DNA of 64,000 bases from an uncultured Bacteroidales bacterium. Lineage in GTDB: Bacteria; Bacteroidota; Bacteroidia; Bacteroidales; Paludibacteraceae. Shown here piece after piece: positions 7,340 to 15,562 of this stretch. A program made the position numbers and the translations under genes. The stretch covers positions 124,001 to 188,000 of the forward strand of contig CACZVM010000001.1 of NCBI GenBank assembly GCA_902784585.1, in the 5' to 3' direction. Numbering within the stretch: position 1 is the first letter of the stretch; each line of letters opens with the position of its first letter. The notes under the pieces were generated by a model. That model did not search any database and was not told the DNA's origin. It was given only the letters and a program-made list of their open reading frames with translations.

Positions 7340-7849
7340 ATGAATAGACTGGCGAAGTTCATAACAAAGGTAATAGATTTCTTCTATCCTCCGTTCCGCA
7401 AAGTGATGTCGGAACAGCTGTTCCGTTATGCCGCCTGCGGCGGTGGAAACATGGTGCTCGACTGGGTGCTCTATTTCCTGATTTACAATTTCGTCATCGG
7501 CCATGAGATAGTTAATTTACAATTCACAATTCACAATTCACAATTTGAGCAGGCGATTACCCCGCATATCGCGACGCTGTGCATCGTCTTCCCGATCACC
7601 TTGCTGACCGGTTTCTGGTTGAACAAGTACGTGACGTTCACCCGCTCCAACCTGCATGGCGCGCGGCAGTTTGTGCGCTATATCAGCATCGTCGCACTCA
7701 ATCTCGCTATCAACTATTTCGGCCTCAAACTCTGCGTCGAGACGCTGGGGTGGTATCCTACGCCCAGCAAGATGGTGATCACCCTGCTGACCGTCATCGT
7801 GAGCTATCTGGGCCAGAAATACTACTCGTTTCAGGTAAAAAAACAGTAA
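7340..7849 (+). CDS. GtrA-family membrane protein
   Basis: 169 residues with four predicted membrane helices. The family pattern is clear in FRYAACGGGNMVLDWVLYF, LTGFWLNKYVTFTRS and VSYLGQKYYSFQ. GtrA-like proteins take part in moving or flipping polyprenyl-linked sugars for surface glycans. The start at 7340 is fixed by the promoter box ending at 7329. An insertion of about 10 residues (LQFTIHNSQF) between helices 1 and 2 is encoded by 7-nt AATTCAC repeats, not by normal family sequence. The next gene has its own promoter, so this is probably a single-gene unit. Confidence 0.85.
   Translation: MNRLAKFITKVIDFFYPPFRKVMSEQLFRYAACGGGNMVLDWVLYFLIYNFVIGHEIVNLQFTIHNSQFEQAITPHIATLCIVFPITLLTGFWLNKYVTFTRSNLHGARQFVRYISIVALNLAINYFGLKLCVETLGWYPTPSKMVITLLTVIVSYLGQKYYSFQVKKQ
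7514..7541. repeat. 7-nt tandem repeat inside the GtrA gene
   Basis: Units AATTTAC, AATTCAC, AATTCAC, AATTCAC. They are translated in frame within the loop between membrane helices 1 and 2. Confidence 0.85.
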
Positions 7850-7863
7850 ATAATCTAGAATTA

Positions 7864-7896
7864 TTTGCATATATGCAAAAAAAAGCGTAACTTTGC
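7864..7896 (+). promoter_or_regulatory. Promoter of the fucose-isomerase-like/OPT transporter/aldolase run
   Basis: TTTGCATATATG at 7864 and TAACTTTGC at 7888-7896, 24 nt apart, 61 nt before the ATG at 7958. It is the last clear promoter before 15504, so it may drive genes through comF. Confidence 0.75.
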
Positions 7897-7957
7897 GGCG
7901 CAAAAGAATGCAAACTATCGGAATGAAACAGAATATTAACTTATAAATTATTTCACC

Positions 7958-9058
7958 ATGTTGTACACACTTGTCTCCAGCCTCAACGAAGAGGCGCATG
8001 AATTTCCGTTTCAGATATCGGATTCATTCGTAGAAGAACACCAAGTAGTAGCTATCCTGTCCGGTGGTACAGAGGCTATGTTCGTCGATCTGGTTCGTAG
8101 CAAGAAGATTGATCTGCAGAAACCGATCTACCTGATGGTCAGCGACTTCAGCAACTCGCTCGCTGCTGCGCTCGAGATCCTCAGTTTCATCCGTCAGCGT
8201 AACGGCATAGCCAAGATCATGCAGCATGCCAACGACATCATCTTCCCTGATCCGAACGAGTCGGCTTCGCTCACGCGTCAGCCCGATGAGAAAATGCTGA
8301 TGAACGACAAGAAGATGCGTCTGGGCGTGTTGGGTCATCCGTCCGACTGGCTGATTGCCTCCAACGTGGACTACAAAGAGGTGATGAAGCGGATGAACTG
8401 CGAACTGGTGGATATCCCCTTCGAAGAACTGAGCAGCATCGGTGTGGTCGATCCCGGCATGAAAGGCGCAGAGGCTATCTACGAGCGCATCAAAGAGATC
8501 GTCAAGAAGCATCAGTTGGATGGTATCACGCTGCGTTGCTTCGACCTGCTGAAGACAGTAAAGAACACCGGTTGTATCGCTGTCAGCAAACTGAATGACG
8601 AGGGTATACCTGCCGGATGTGAAGGTGACATACCTGCACTGCTGACGATGATGCTCGTCAAGAAGATGACGGGTGGCGATCCTGCTTTCTTGTGCAACCC
8701 CGTTCGTATCATGCCCGACGGCAAGATCCTGTTGGCGAAATGTACTATCGCGCTCAAGATGACCGAGAAACATGAGTACACCACTCATTTCGAATCAGGC
8801 ATCGGTGTGGCTATCCACGGCGAGGTGCCCAAGGGCGACTACACGCTGGTGAAACTCAGTTCGGACATGAAGCGCCTGCTGGCCGTCAACGTAGAAGTGA
8901 CGGGTTGCCAGTATGAGAAGAACCTCTGCCGCACGCAGATCTGGATACAGTCGACGCCGATCGTAAGCAGTTATCTGCTCTCCGATCCTATTGCCAACCA
9001 CCACGTGCTGATACCGGGTCATCATGCTAAGAAATTCTGGCAGTCGCTCTTCCAATAA
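7958..9058 (+). CDS. L-fucose/L-arabinose isomerase-like protein
   Basis: 366 residues resembling the substrate-binding and C-terminal parts of fucose isomerase family proteins (DGITLRCFDLLKT, AGCEGDIPALLTM, NPVRIMPDGKILLAKCT, HHVLIPGHH). It is shorter than true L-fucose isomerases (about 590 residues), so an exact substrate cannot be given. The pattern GCEGDI, with an acidic residue in the active-site region, and the late HHVLIPGHH fit the Mn2+-dependent isomerase fold. It sits 16 nt upstream of the OPT transporter gene and shares its promoter. A role in sugar handling is inferred. Confidence 0.7.
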   Translation: MLYTLVSSLNEEAHEFPFQISDSFVEEHQVVAILSGGTEAMFVDLVRSKKIDLQKPIYLMVSDFSNSLAAALEILSFIRQRNGIAKIMQHANDIIFPDPNESASLTRQPDEKMLMNDKKMRLGVLGHPSDWLIASNVDYKEVMKRMNCELVDIPFEELSSIGVVDPGMKGAEAIYERIKEIVKKHQLDGITLRCFDLLKTVKNTGCIAVSKLNDEGIPAGCEGDIPALLTMMLVKKMTGGDPAFLCNPVRIMPDGKILLAKCTIALKMTEKHEYTTHFESGIGVAIHGEVPKGDYTLVKLSSDMKRLLAVNVEVTGCQYEKNLCRTQIWIQSTPIVSSYLLSDPIANHHVLIPGHHAKKFWQSLFQ

Positions 9059-9074
9059 ACAATAAAATAGAAGT

Positions 9075-11009
9075 ATGAGCAAACTAGCAGACAACGCCGC
9101 CAGACCCCTGCAGCCAGGGGAGAAATACCAGCCTATCCTGCGTCCGGACAAAGAGTATCCGGAGGTAACGCCCTACAGCGTGATGATGGGTGTGGTGATG
9201 GCGATCATCTTCTCCGCCGCTGCCGCCTATCTGGGACTGAAAGTGGGACAGGTGTTCGAGGCCGCTATCCCTATCGCTATCATCGCCGTCTCCCTCTCCT
9301 CAATACTGAAGCGCAAGAATGCGCTGGGCGAGAACGTGATGATCCAGTCGATAGGTGCCAGCTCGGGAGTAGTAGTGGCCGGTGCTATCTTCACGCTGCC
9401 TGCCCTCTATATCCTGCAGGCCAAGTATCCGGAGATGACGGTCAGCTTCATGCAGATCTTCCTCTCCTCCCTGCTGGGCGGATGTCTGGGTATTCTCTTC
9501 CTGATACCGTTCCGTAAGTATTTCGTTCAAGAGAAACATGGTGAATATCCTTTCCCCGAAGCTACAGCCACCACACAAGTGCTGATCAGCAACGAACCGT
9601 CCGCTGCCGGCGACGAGCCTTCAGAAGAGACGACCGGTTCGACGGCTAAACCGTTGCTGTGGGCGGCAGCGATAGGCGGACTCTACGACTTTGTCGTCAG
9701 CACCTTCGGCCTCTGGACCGAACAACTCACCACGCGTATGACCGAATGGGGCGAGGCGCTGGCAGCGAAATACAAACTGGTGTTCTCTATCAACACCTCG
9801 GCTGCTGTACTGGGACTGGGATATATCATCGGCCTCAAGTATGCCGCGATCATATGCGCCGGTTCGTTCTTCGTTTGGTGGGTGCTGCTGCCCGTACTGG
9901 GTAGCATGCCCGGAATGGAAGCCACCGATCCGCAAGTGCTCTTCACGGCCTATGGACGTAACATCGGTATAGGTGCCATTGCCATGGCCGGCCTGATCGG
10001 TATCGTCCGTTCGTGGGGCGTCATCAAGAGTGCGGTGGGTTTGGCGAAGAAGGAGCTGAAAGCCTCTCCTCAGTCCTCCCCTAAAGGGAAGGAAGTGCGT
10101 ACGGAGCGTGATCTCTCGATGAAGTTGCTGGTATTGGCCATCGCGGTCGCCCTCGTCTGCACCCTCGTCTTCTTCTGGCTGGGTGTGCTTCATCATCCGG
10201 GACAGGCCCTGGTGGCTTTCCTCGTTGTCACTCTCATTGCTTTTCTCTTTACGACGGTGGCTGCCAATGCCATTGCCATTGTGGGTTCCAACCCCGTATC
10301 AGGCATGACGCTGATGACGCTCATCATCGCCTCGGTGGTGTTCGTCGCCGTGGGAATGAAGGGTACGAGTGGTATGGTGGGTGCGATGGTTATCGGTGGT
10401 GTGGTTTGTACAGCTCTCTCGATGGCTGGAGGATTCATCACCGACCTGAAGATAGGTTACTGGATCGGTTCCACGCCTCGCAAACAGGAGACTTGGAAAT
10501 TCCTCGGCACACTCGTCTCGGCGGCCACTGTGGGCGGCGTGATGATCATTCTCAATAAGACCTACGGCTTCACGGGTGACAATGCACTGGTGGCTCCGCA
10601 GGCTAATGCCATGGCGGCGGTCATCGAACCGCTGATGTCGGGTCAGGGTGCACCGTGGATGTTGTATCTCGGTGGTGCGGTGCTCGCACTCATCCTCAGC
10701 CAGCTGGGTGTACCCGTACTGCCTTTCGCGCTAGGTATGTTCATTCCGCTGAGCCTCAATACCCCATTGCTCGTGGGTGGTGCTATCTCCGCTTTCGTAG
10801 GTGAGAAACATCAGGAGAAGGGAACGCTGATCGCCTCTGGCTTCATCGCCGGTGGTGCACTGATGGGTGTCGTGTCGGCTGTCATCAAGTTCTGCGGCGC
10901 CGACTGCTACCTGGGCGCTTGGGCGCAGAGCGGTTCGGCTGCATTGGTGGGTATCGCCGCCTACGTGGCACTGATCACCTATTTTGTCGTGGCAACGAAG
11001 AAAAAATAA
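9075..11009 (+). CDS. OPT-family oligopeptide transporter
   Basis: 644 residues with about 14-16 membrane helices. Family signatures are PYSVMMGVVMAIIFSAAAAYLG near the N-terminus, GEYPFPEATA (about 157-166) and GNPVSGMTL-like SNPVSGMTLMTL (about 406-417). OPT transporters import oligopeptides or metal-chelate compounds using the proton gradient. One cytoplasmic loop (about residues 331-345) reads KASPQSSPKGKEVRTE. This is foreign-looking, Ser/Pro/Lys-rich, and encoded by a palindromic DNA element (10074-10093). The gene follows the isomerase-like gene by 16 nt, and 7-nt repeats separate it from the aldolase gene. Confidence 0.9.
   Translation: MSKLADNAARPLQPGEKYQPILRPDKEYPEVTPYSVMMGVVMAIIFSAAAAYLGLKVGQVFEAAIPIAIIAVSLSSILKRKNALGENVMIQSIGASSGVVVAGAIFTLPALYILQAKYPEMTVSFMQIFLSSLLGGCLGILFLIPFRKYFVQEKHGEYPFPEATATTQVLISNEPSAAGDEPSEETTGSTAKPLLWAAAIGGLYDFVVSTFGLWTEQLTTRMTEWGEALAAKYKLVFSINTSAAVLGLGYIIGLKYAAIICAGSFFVWWVLLPVLGSMPGMEATDPQVLFTAYGRNIGIGAIAMAGLIGIVRSWGVIKSAVGLAKKELKASPQSSPKGKEVRTERDLSMKLLVLAIAVALVCTLVFFWLGVLHHPGQALVAFLVVTLIAFLFTTVAANAIAIVGSNPVSGMTLMTLIIASVVFVAVGMKGTSGMVGAMVIGGVVCTALSMAGGFITDLKIGYWIGSTPRKQETWKFLGTLVSAATVGGVMIILNKTYGFTGDNALVAPQANAMAAVIEPLMSGQGAPWMLYLGGAVLALILSQLGVPVLPFALGMFIPLSLNTPLLVGGAISAFVGEKHQEKGTLIASGFIAGGALMGVVSAVIKFCGADCYLGAWAQSGSAALVGIAAYVALITYFVVATKKK
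10074..10093. repeat. Palindromic element inside the OPT gene
   Basis: TCCTCCCCT-AA-AGGGAAGGA: a 9-bp stem with one mismatch and a 2-nt loop, translated as part of SPQSSPKGKE. It lies where the protein has a loop insertion. Confidence 0.6.
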
Positions 11010-11042
11010 CAAATAACCAATCACAAATAACAAATCAAAAAT
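11008..11042. repeat. 7-nt tandem repeat between OPT and fba genes
   Basis: Units AACAAAT, AACCAAT, CACAAAT, AACAAAT and CAAAAAT fill nearly the whole intergenic space. Confidence 0.8.
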
Positions 11043-11051
11043 TTAATAACT

Positions 11052-12050
11052 ATGGTATCTTACAAGGAATTAGGCCTGGTGAACACCCGTGAGATGTTCG
11101 CTAAGGCAATCAAGGGTGGCTACGCTATCCCGGCATTCAACTTCAACAACATGGAGCAGCTCCAGGCAATCATCAAGGCAGCTGCCGAGACCAAGAGCCC
11201 GGTGATCCTCCAGGTATCGAAAGGTGCACGTAACTACGCTAACCAGACCCTGCTGCGCTACATGGCACAAGGTGCTGTAGAGTACGCTAAGGAACTCGGT
11301 TGGGAGAAGCCGCAGATTGTGCTTCACCTCGATCACGGTGACAGCTTCGAACTCTGCAAGAGCTGCGTGGACTTCGGTTTCTCGAGCGTCATGATCGATG
11401 CTTCGCATCTTCCCTACGAGGAGAATATCGCCCTGACGAAGAAAGTAGTGGATTACGCACATCAGTACGATGTAACCGTTGAGGCTGAGCTCGGTGTATT
11501 GGCCGGTGTAGAGGACGAGGTTTCGTCTGCTGTCAGCCACTATACCAAGCCGGAAGAGGTAGTGGATTTCGCTACTCGTTCGGGCTGCGACTCGCTGGCT
11601 ATCTCCATCGGTACTAGTCACGGTGCATATAAGTTCACTCCGGAGCAGTGCACACGCGACCCGAAGACCGGCAAACTCGTTCCGCCTCCCTTGGCATTCG
11701 ACGTACTCGACGCTGTTATGGAGCAACTTCCGGGCTTCCCCATCGTGCTGCACGGTTCGTCCAGCGTTCCGCAGGAGTATGTAGATATGATCAACAGCCT
11801 GGGTGGCAAACTGCCCGATGCTATCGGTATCCCCGAGGAGCAGCTCCGCAAGGCTGCCAAGAGCGCTGTCTGCAAGATCAACATCGACTCCGACTCGCGT
11901 CTGGCCTTCACCGCTGCCGTGCGCAAGGTATTGGCAGAGAAACCGGGTGAGTTCGACCCGCGTAAATACTGCGGCGTAGCTCGCGACTATATGGAGGAGC
12001 TCTACAAGCATAAGATCATCGACGTGCTTGGTTCGGACGGCAAAGCTTAA
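11052..12050 (+). CDS. fba: Class II fructose-1,6-bisphosphate aldolase
   Basis: Catalyses reversible cleavage of fructose 1,6-bisphosphate to glyceraldehyde 3-phosphate and dihydroxyacetone phosphate, in glycolysis and gluconeogenesis, in the cytoplasm. 332 residues. Class II (Zn2+-dependent) features are the LHLDHGDSFE segment (metal His and catalytic Asp about 94-95), VTVEAELGVLAG (143-152), SIGTSHGAYKF, and PIVLHGSSSVPQE with a metal-binding His and the phosphate loop. It starts 10 nt after a 7-nt repeat tract. An array of 8-nt repeats begins directly after the stop. No terminator is visible, so read-through to the CoA-transferase is likely. Confidence 0.95.
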   Translation: MVSYKELGLVNTREMFAKAIKGGYAIPAFNFNNMEQLQAIIKAAAETKSPVILQVSKGARNYANQTLLRYMAQGAVEYAKELGWEKPQIVLHLDHGDSFELCKSCVDFGFSSVMIDASHLPYEENIALTKKVVDYAHQYDVTVEAELGVLAGVEDEVSSAVSHYTKPEEVVDFATRSGCDSLAISIGTSHGAYKFTPEQCTRDPKTGKLVPPPLAFDVLDAVMEQLPGFPIVLHGSSSVPQEYVDMINSLGGKLPDAIGIPEEQLRKAAKSAVCKINIDSDSRLAFTAAVRKVLAEKPGEFDPRKYCGVARDYMEELYKHKIIDVLGSDGKA

Positions 12051-12164
12051 TCATTTATTCATTTACTCATTTTCGCATTTTCTCATTTAGTATGCAGGAA
12101 GATGAATTAGTCATAGCTTAAATGAGAAAATGAGAAAATGAAAAAATGCGAAAATAAGAAAATG
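12051..12164. repeat. Inverted pair of 8-nt tandem arrays between fba and the CoA-transferase
   Basis: Left arm 12051-12090: TCATTTAT, TCATTTAC, TCATTTTC, GCATTTTC, TCATTTAG. Right arm 12122-12161: ATGAGAAA, ATGAGAAA, ATGAAAAA, ATGCGAAA, ATAAGAAA. The arms are nearly complementary and could form a long hairpin around a centre of about 30 nt. The right arm contains an in-frame ATG (12138) that makes the CoA-transferase reading frame look longer than it probably is. Confidence 0.75.
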
Positions 12165-13655
12165 TTAAATTTTATGTCAGCCGAAGAGGCTGCCGAATTG
12201 ATACAACATGGTGATGTCTTGGGCATGGGTGGTTTCACGGCCACCGGAGTGCCCAAGGCAGTTCCTTTTGCTCTGGCGCAACGTGCAGAGCGTCTGCATG
12301 CCGAGGGCAAACCATTCCGTGTTGGACTGGAGACGGGTGCATCGATGGGTGACAGTTGTGACGGTGCGCTGGCGCGCGCTCATGCCGTAGAGTTCCGTAC
12401 CCCCTACCAGTCGAATAAGTCCATGCGTGACGAGATCAATGCGGAGGGTACCCACTATTTCGATATGCACCTCAGCCACATGGCGCAAGATATCCGTTAC
12501 GGTTTCCTTCCCAAACCCAATTGGGCCATCATCGAGGCTTCGTATGTGGGTGAAGACGGTACGATTGTGCCGGCTGCCGGTATAGGTATCATGCCTACTA
12601 TCTGCAATCAGGCAGATCGCATCATCATCGAGCTCAACGAGATGTTCCCTGCTACGATGCGCGGCATGCACGACCTCTATGAGCCGCTCGACCCGCCTTA
12701 CCGCAAGGAGATACCTATCTACCGTCCTTCTGACCGCTGCGGCTCGGATCATATCAAGGTCGATCCCGCGAAGATTGCAGCCGTTGTGAAGACCAATCGT
12801 CCGAACGAGATTCCTGCGTTCACACCGGTGGATGCAGTGACCGCTAAGATCGGCGAGAACGTGGCGATGTTCCTCGAGGCAGAGATGAAGGCGGGACGTA
12901 TCCCGGCTTCGTTCCTTCCCATCCAATCGGGTGTGGGCAACGTGGCCAATGCGGTGCTCGGCGAACTGGGTAAGAACCCGCATATCCCGCCGTTTGAGAT
13001 GTATTCGGAGGTCGTTCAAGACTCCGTGGTGGACCTCATCAAAGCGGGTCATTGCAAGTTCGCTTCCGGCTGCTCGCTGCGTCTCGTGGAGAGCAAGATG
13101 GCCGAGGTGCTGGCTGATCTCGATTTCTTCCGCGACAAGCTGCTGCTGCGTCCGCAGGAGACATCCAACAACCCGGAGATCATCCGCCGACTTGGACTGA
13201 TAGCCATCAATACGGCCCTTGAGGCAGATATCTACGGTAACATCAACTCGACCCACGTGTGCGGCACGAAGATGATGAACGGTATCGGCGGTAGCGGCGA
13301 TTTCGCTCGTAACGCGTATATCAGCATCTTCACCACCGCCTCTACGGCGAAGAATGGTGCTATCTCGTCTATCGTGCCGATGGTGACTCACCTCGACCAC
13401 TCCGAGCACTCCGTCAAGGTACTCGTTACCGAACAGGGTGTGGCAGACCTGCGTGGCAAGAGCCCGCGTCAGCGCGCTGAGGAGATTATCAACAACTGTG
13501 TGGCTCCCGAGTACCGTGAGATGTTGCGTGACTACCTCAAGTACGCCAAGCACGGACAGACCCAACACAATCTCTCGCTCGCTTTCGCCATGCACGAGGA
13601 GTTCCTCAAGTCAGGAGATATGCGTAATACCAAGTGGGAGAATTATGTGCGCTGA
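12162..13655 (+). CDS. Acetyl-CoA hydrolase/transferase family (succinyl-CoA:acetate type)
   Basis: About 497 residues. It moves CoA between acyl groups, most likely acetyl-CoA and succinate or propionate in fermentation; the exact pair cannot be read from sequence. Family motifs are MGGFTATGVPKAVP, LETGASMGD, MYSEVVQDSVVDLI (Glu thioester nucleophile) and GNINSTHVCGTKMMNGIGGSGDF. The start at 12162 gives MLNFMSAEEA, which aligns with the usual N-terminus; the ATG at 12138 would only add repeat-encoded residues. The 3' end overlaps aroB by 11 nt, so the two are translationally coupled. Confidence 0.88.
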   Translation: MLNFMSAEEAAELIQHGDVLGMGGFTATGVPKAVPFALAQRAERLHAEGKPFRVGLETGASMGDSCDGALARAHAVEFRTPYQSNKSMRDEINAEGTHYFDMHLSHMAQDIRYGFLPKPNWAIIEASYVGEDGTIVPAAGIGIMPTICNQADRIIIELNEMFPATMRGMHDLYEPLDPPYRKEIPIYRPSDRCGSDHIKVDPAKIAAVVKTNRPNEIPAFTPVDAVTAKIGENVAMFLEAEMKAGRIPASFLPIQSGVGNVANAVLGELGKNPHIPPFEMYSEVVQDSVVDLIKAGHCKFASGCSLRLVESKMAEVLADLDFFRDKLLLRPQETSNNPEIIRRLGLIAINTALEADIYGNINSTHVCGTKMMNGIGGSGDFARNAYISIFTTASTAKNGAISSIVPMVTHLDHSEHSVKVLVTEQGVADLRGKSPRQRAEEIINNCVAPEYREMLRDYLKYAKHGQTQHNLSLAFAMHEEFLKSGDMRNTKWENYVR

Positions 13656-14655
13656 TTGGAAAGACGCACTCTCTTCGATCGTTGCTTCCTACGACCCGCA
13701 GCAGATAGTCGTGGTCACCACCACTGCTGTCTACGCTGCGCGGTCGGAGGTGGCTGAGTTGGGCTATCCCGTCCTGCAGTTGACCGGTGGCGAGACTGGT
13801 AAGTCGCTCGCTGCGGTGCAGCAGATCTGGGATTTCCTGCTCGACCATCATATCACCCGCCGCGGACTGATGATATGTATCGGTGGTGGTATGCTTACCG
13901 ACCTCGGTGGCTTTGCTGCTTCCACCTACAAACGTGGCATCGCTTTTCTGCCTGTTCCCACCACGCTCTTGGCTATGGTGGATGCCGCTACCGGAGGTAA
14001 GACCGGTTTCAACTACCGCGGACTCAAGAATGTCATCGGCACGTTCTATTCCCCTGTTCAGACACTCATCTCTCCTGATTGGCTCACTACGCTGCCGCCG
14101 CGTGAGTTGCTCAGCGGCTATGGCGAGATGCTCAAGACGGCCTTGCTCGATTCCGAGGCCTTATGGTCGCGTCTGTTGCAGCTTGACCTGGATAGGATGG
14201 ACATAGCCGAACTCGTACCCCTTATCGATGCGTGCGTCGACTGCAAACGAGCTATCGTGATGAGCGATCCGCATGAGTCAGGTTTGCGTAAGGCGCTCAA
14301 CTTCGGACATACCTTCGGTCATGCCCTCGAGGAGATGAGCCTCGGTGCGATGCCTCACGGCTATGCCGTCGTCTATGGACTGATAGCCGAGTTGTATCTG
14401 AGTGTCACCAAACTGGCATGTCCCAGACAGCCTCTGCTACAACTGACCCAACTGATGTTGCATTACTACGGCAAACCGCAGTGTAAGTGCTCGGAGCACG
14501 AACAACTGATTGCCCTCATGCAGCAGGACAAGAAGAATGAGCGTACCGCCGAGATCAACTGCACGCTTCTTCGTCGCATTGGCGAACCTGTCATCAATCA
14601 GGTCATCACGCCTGCTGAGGCTCGCGAGGCCTGGGAGTATCTTTTCTCCCTGTAA
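13645..14655 (+). CDS. aroB: 3-dehydroquinate synthase
   Basis: Second step of the shikimate pathway: NAD+- and metal-dependent cyclisation of DAHP to 3-dehydroquinate, in the cytoplasm. 336 residues, slightly short but complete. Motifs are GGETGKSL, ICIGGGMLTDLGGFAASTYKRG, PTTLLAMVDAATGGKTGFN, GYGEMLKTALL, and the metal His pair in LNFGHTFGHALE. The ATG at 13645 overlaps the preceding stop by 11 nt. The longer open frame upstream overlaps the CoA-transferase and is not coding. Confidence 0.95.
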   Translation: MCADWKDALSSIVASYDPQQIVVVTTTAVYAARSEVAELGYPVLQLTGGETGKSLAAVQQIWDFLLDHHITRRGLMICIGGGMLTDLGGFAASTYKRGIAFLPVPTTLLAMVDAATGGKTGFNYRGLKNVIGTFYSPVQTLISPDWLTTLPPRELLSGYGEMLKTALLDSEALWSRLLQLDLDRMDIAELVPLIDACVDCKRAIVMSDPHESGLRKALNFGHTFGHALEEMSLGAMPHGYAVVYGLIAELYLSVTKLACPRQPLLQLTQLMLHYYGKPQCKCSEHEQLIALMQQDKKNERTAEINCTLLRRIGEPVINQVITPAEAREAWEYLFSL

Positions 14656-14689
14656 GGTATATATTTCTTATTTTTTAACGAACGCGCGC

Positions 14690-15472
14690 GTGCGTACGTC
14701 ACTATCGTTATATCATCCTTTTCTCTTCCGCCTCCTCTTTCCGAATCGCTGCCGCATATGCGGGAGATTTATCGGCGAGAAGAAGTATAGGGATGCTTCG
14801 CCCGATATACATGCTATATTGTGCGACTCGTGTCTTCGCGACCTGCCGCGTACCGAACAGGCGCTAATCCGCCAGAACAGTACGGAGATGACGTTGCTGC
14901 AATCTGCATCGCCTTTCGTTCGTGACCAGGGTCAGGCTATGTTGGCTGCGCAGCGGGTCATGCATCTGCGTCGTGCAGCCGCTTTTCTTTTTTTTGAGAA
15001 AGACTATTTGATACGTGCCGCGATCCACAGGATGAAATATGGCGATGAACCGATGATCGGTTATCTGCTTGGCCGACAGGCTGCGGAGGAGTTCATGTAC
15101 ACGGATTTCTTCGATGGGATCGAACTTATCGTACCTGTTCCTCTTCATCCCAACCGACTGCGCGAACGCGGCTACAACCAGTCGGAGTATATCGCATCAG
15201 GTATCAGTGAGGCTACAGGAATACCGCTGGACACCACCCACGTCCTTCGCATCAAGGATACACCTAAGCAGGCTTTGCAGAGTGGTATTCACCGCAGGCA
15301 TAACGTAGCCGAAGCCTTTGCCGTCAGTCATCCCGAACAGCTCTACCGCAAGCATATCCTGTTGGTGGACGACCTGCTCACCACCGGCGAGACCGTGAAG
15401 AGCTGCCTGAAGGCCATGCGTACGATCCGCAGAGCTTCCTTCAGCGTCTTTGCTCTCTGCAAAGCACAATAA
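14690..15472 (+). CDS. comF: ComF-family phosphoribosyltransferase-like protein
   Basis: 260 residues: an N-terminal zinc-finger-like part (CRICG ... CDSC) followed by a type I PRTase domain with VPVPLHPNRLRERGYNQSE and the PRPP loop VDDLLTTGET. ComF-like proteins are linked to DNA uptake and late recombination in other bacteria; the reaction is not known. The best start is GTG at 14690, because no ATG exists between the aroB stop (14655) and the Cys cluster. It probably ends the run begun at 7864; a new promoter follows at 15504. Confidence 0.8.
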   Translation: MRTSLSLYHPFLFRLLFPNRCRICGRFIGEKKYRDASPDIHAILCDSCLRDLPRTEQALIRQNSTEMTLLQSASPFVRDQGQAMLAAQRVMHLRRAAAFLFFEKDYLIRAAIHRMKYGDEPMIGYLLGRQAAEEFMYTDFFDGIELIVPVPLHPNRLRERGYNQSEYIASGISEATGIPLDTTHVLRIKDTPKQALQSGIHRRHNVAEAFAVSHPEQLYRKHILLVDDLLTTGETVKSCLKAMRTIRRASFSVFALCKAQ

Positions 15473-15503
15473 ATGGTACTAATTGGACAAAAATGTAGTT
15501 TTT

Positions 15504-15536
15504 TTTGCGTACGTCAAAAAAATATTGTAATTTTGC
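15504..15536 (+). promoter_or_regulatory. Promoter of nadB and following genes
   Basis: TTTGCGTACGTC at 15504 and TAATTTTGC at 15528-15536, 24 nt apart. It fixes the nadB start at 15563 rather than 15473. Confidence 0.75.
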
Positions 15537-15562
15537 AGTCCGTTTGTGATGATTCATTCATT

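Noticed and set aside
12177..13595. A 472-codon open frame on the minus strand
   Set aside because: Antisense to the CoA-transferase with its conserved motifs; no promoter or family features.
13438..13644. An N-terminal extension of aroB
   Set aside because: It overlaps the CoA-transferase coding region in another frame and carries no dehydroquinate synthase sequence.
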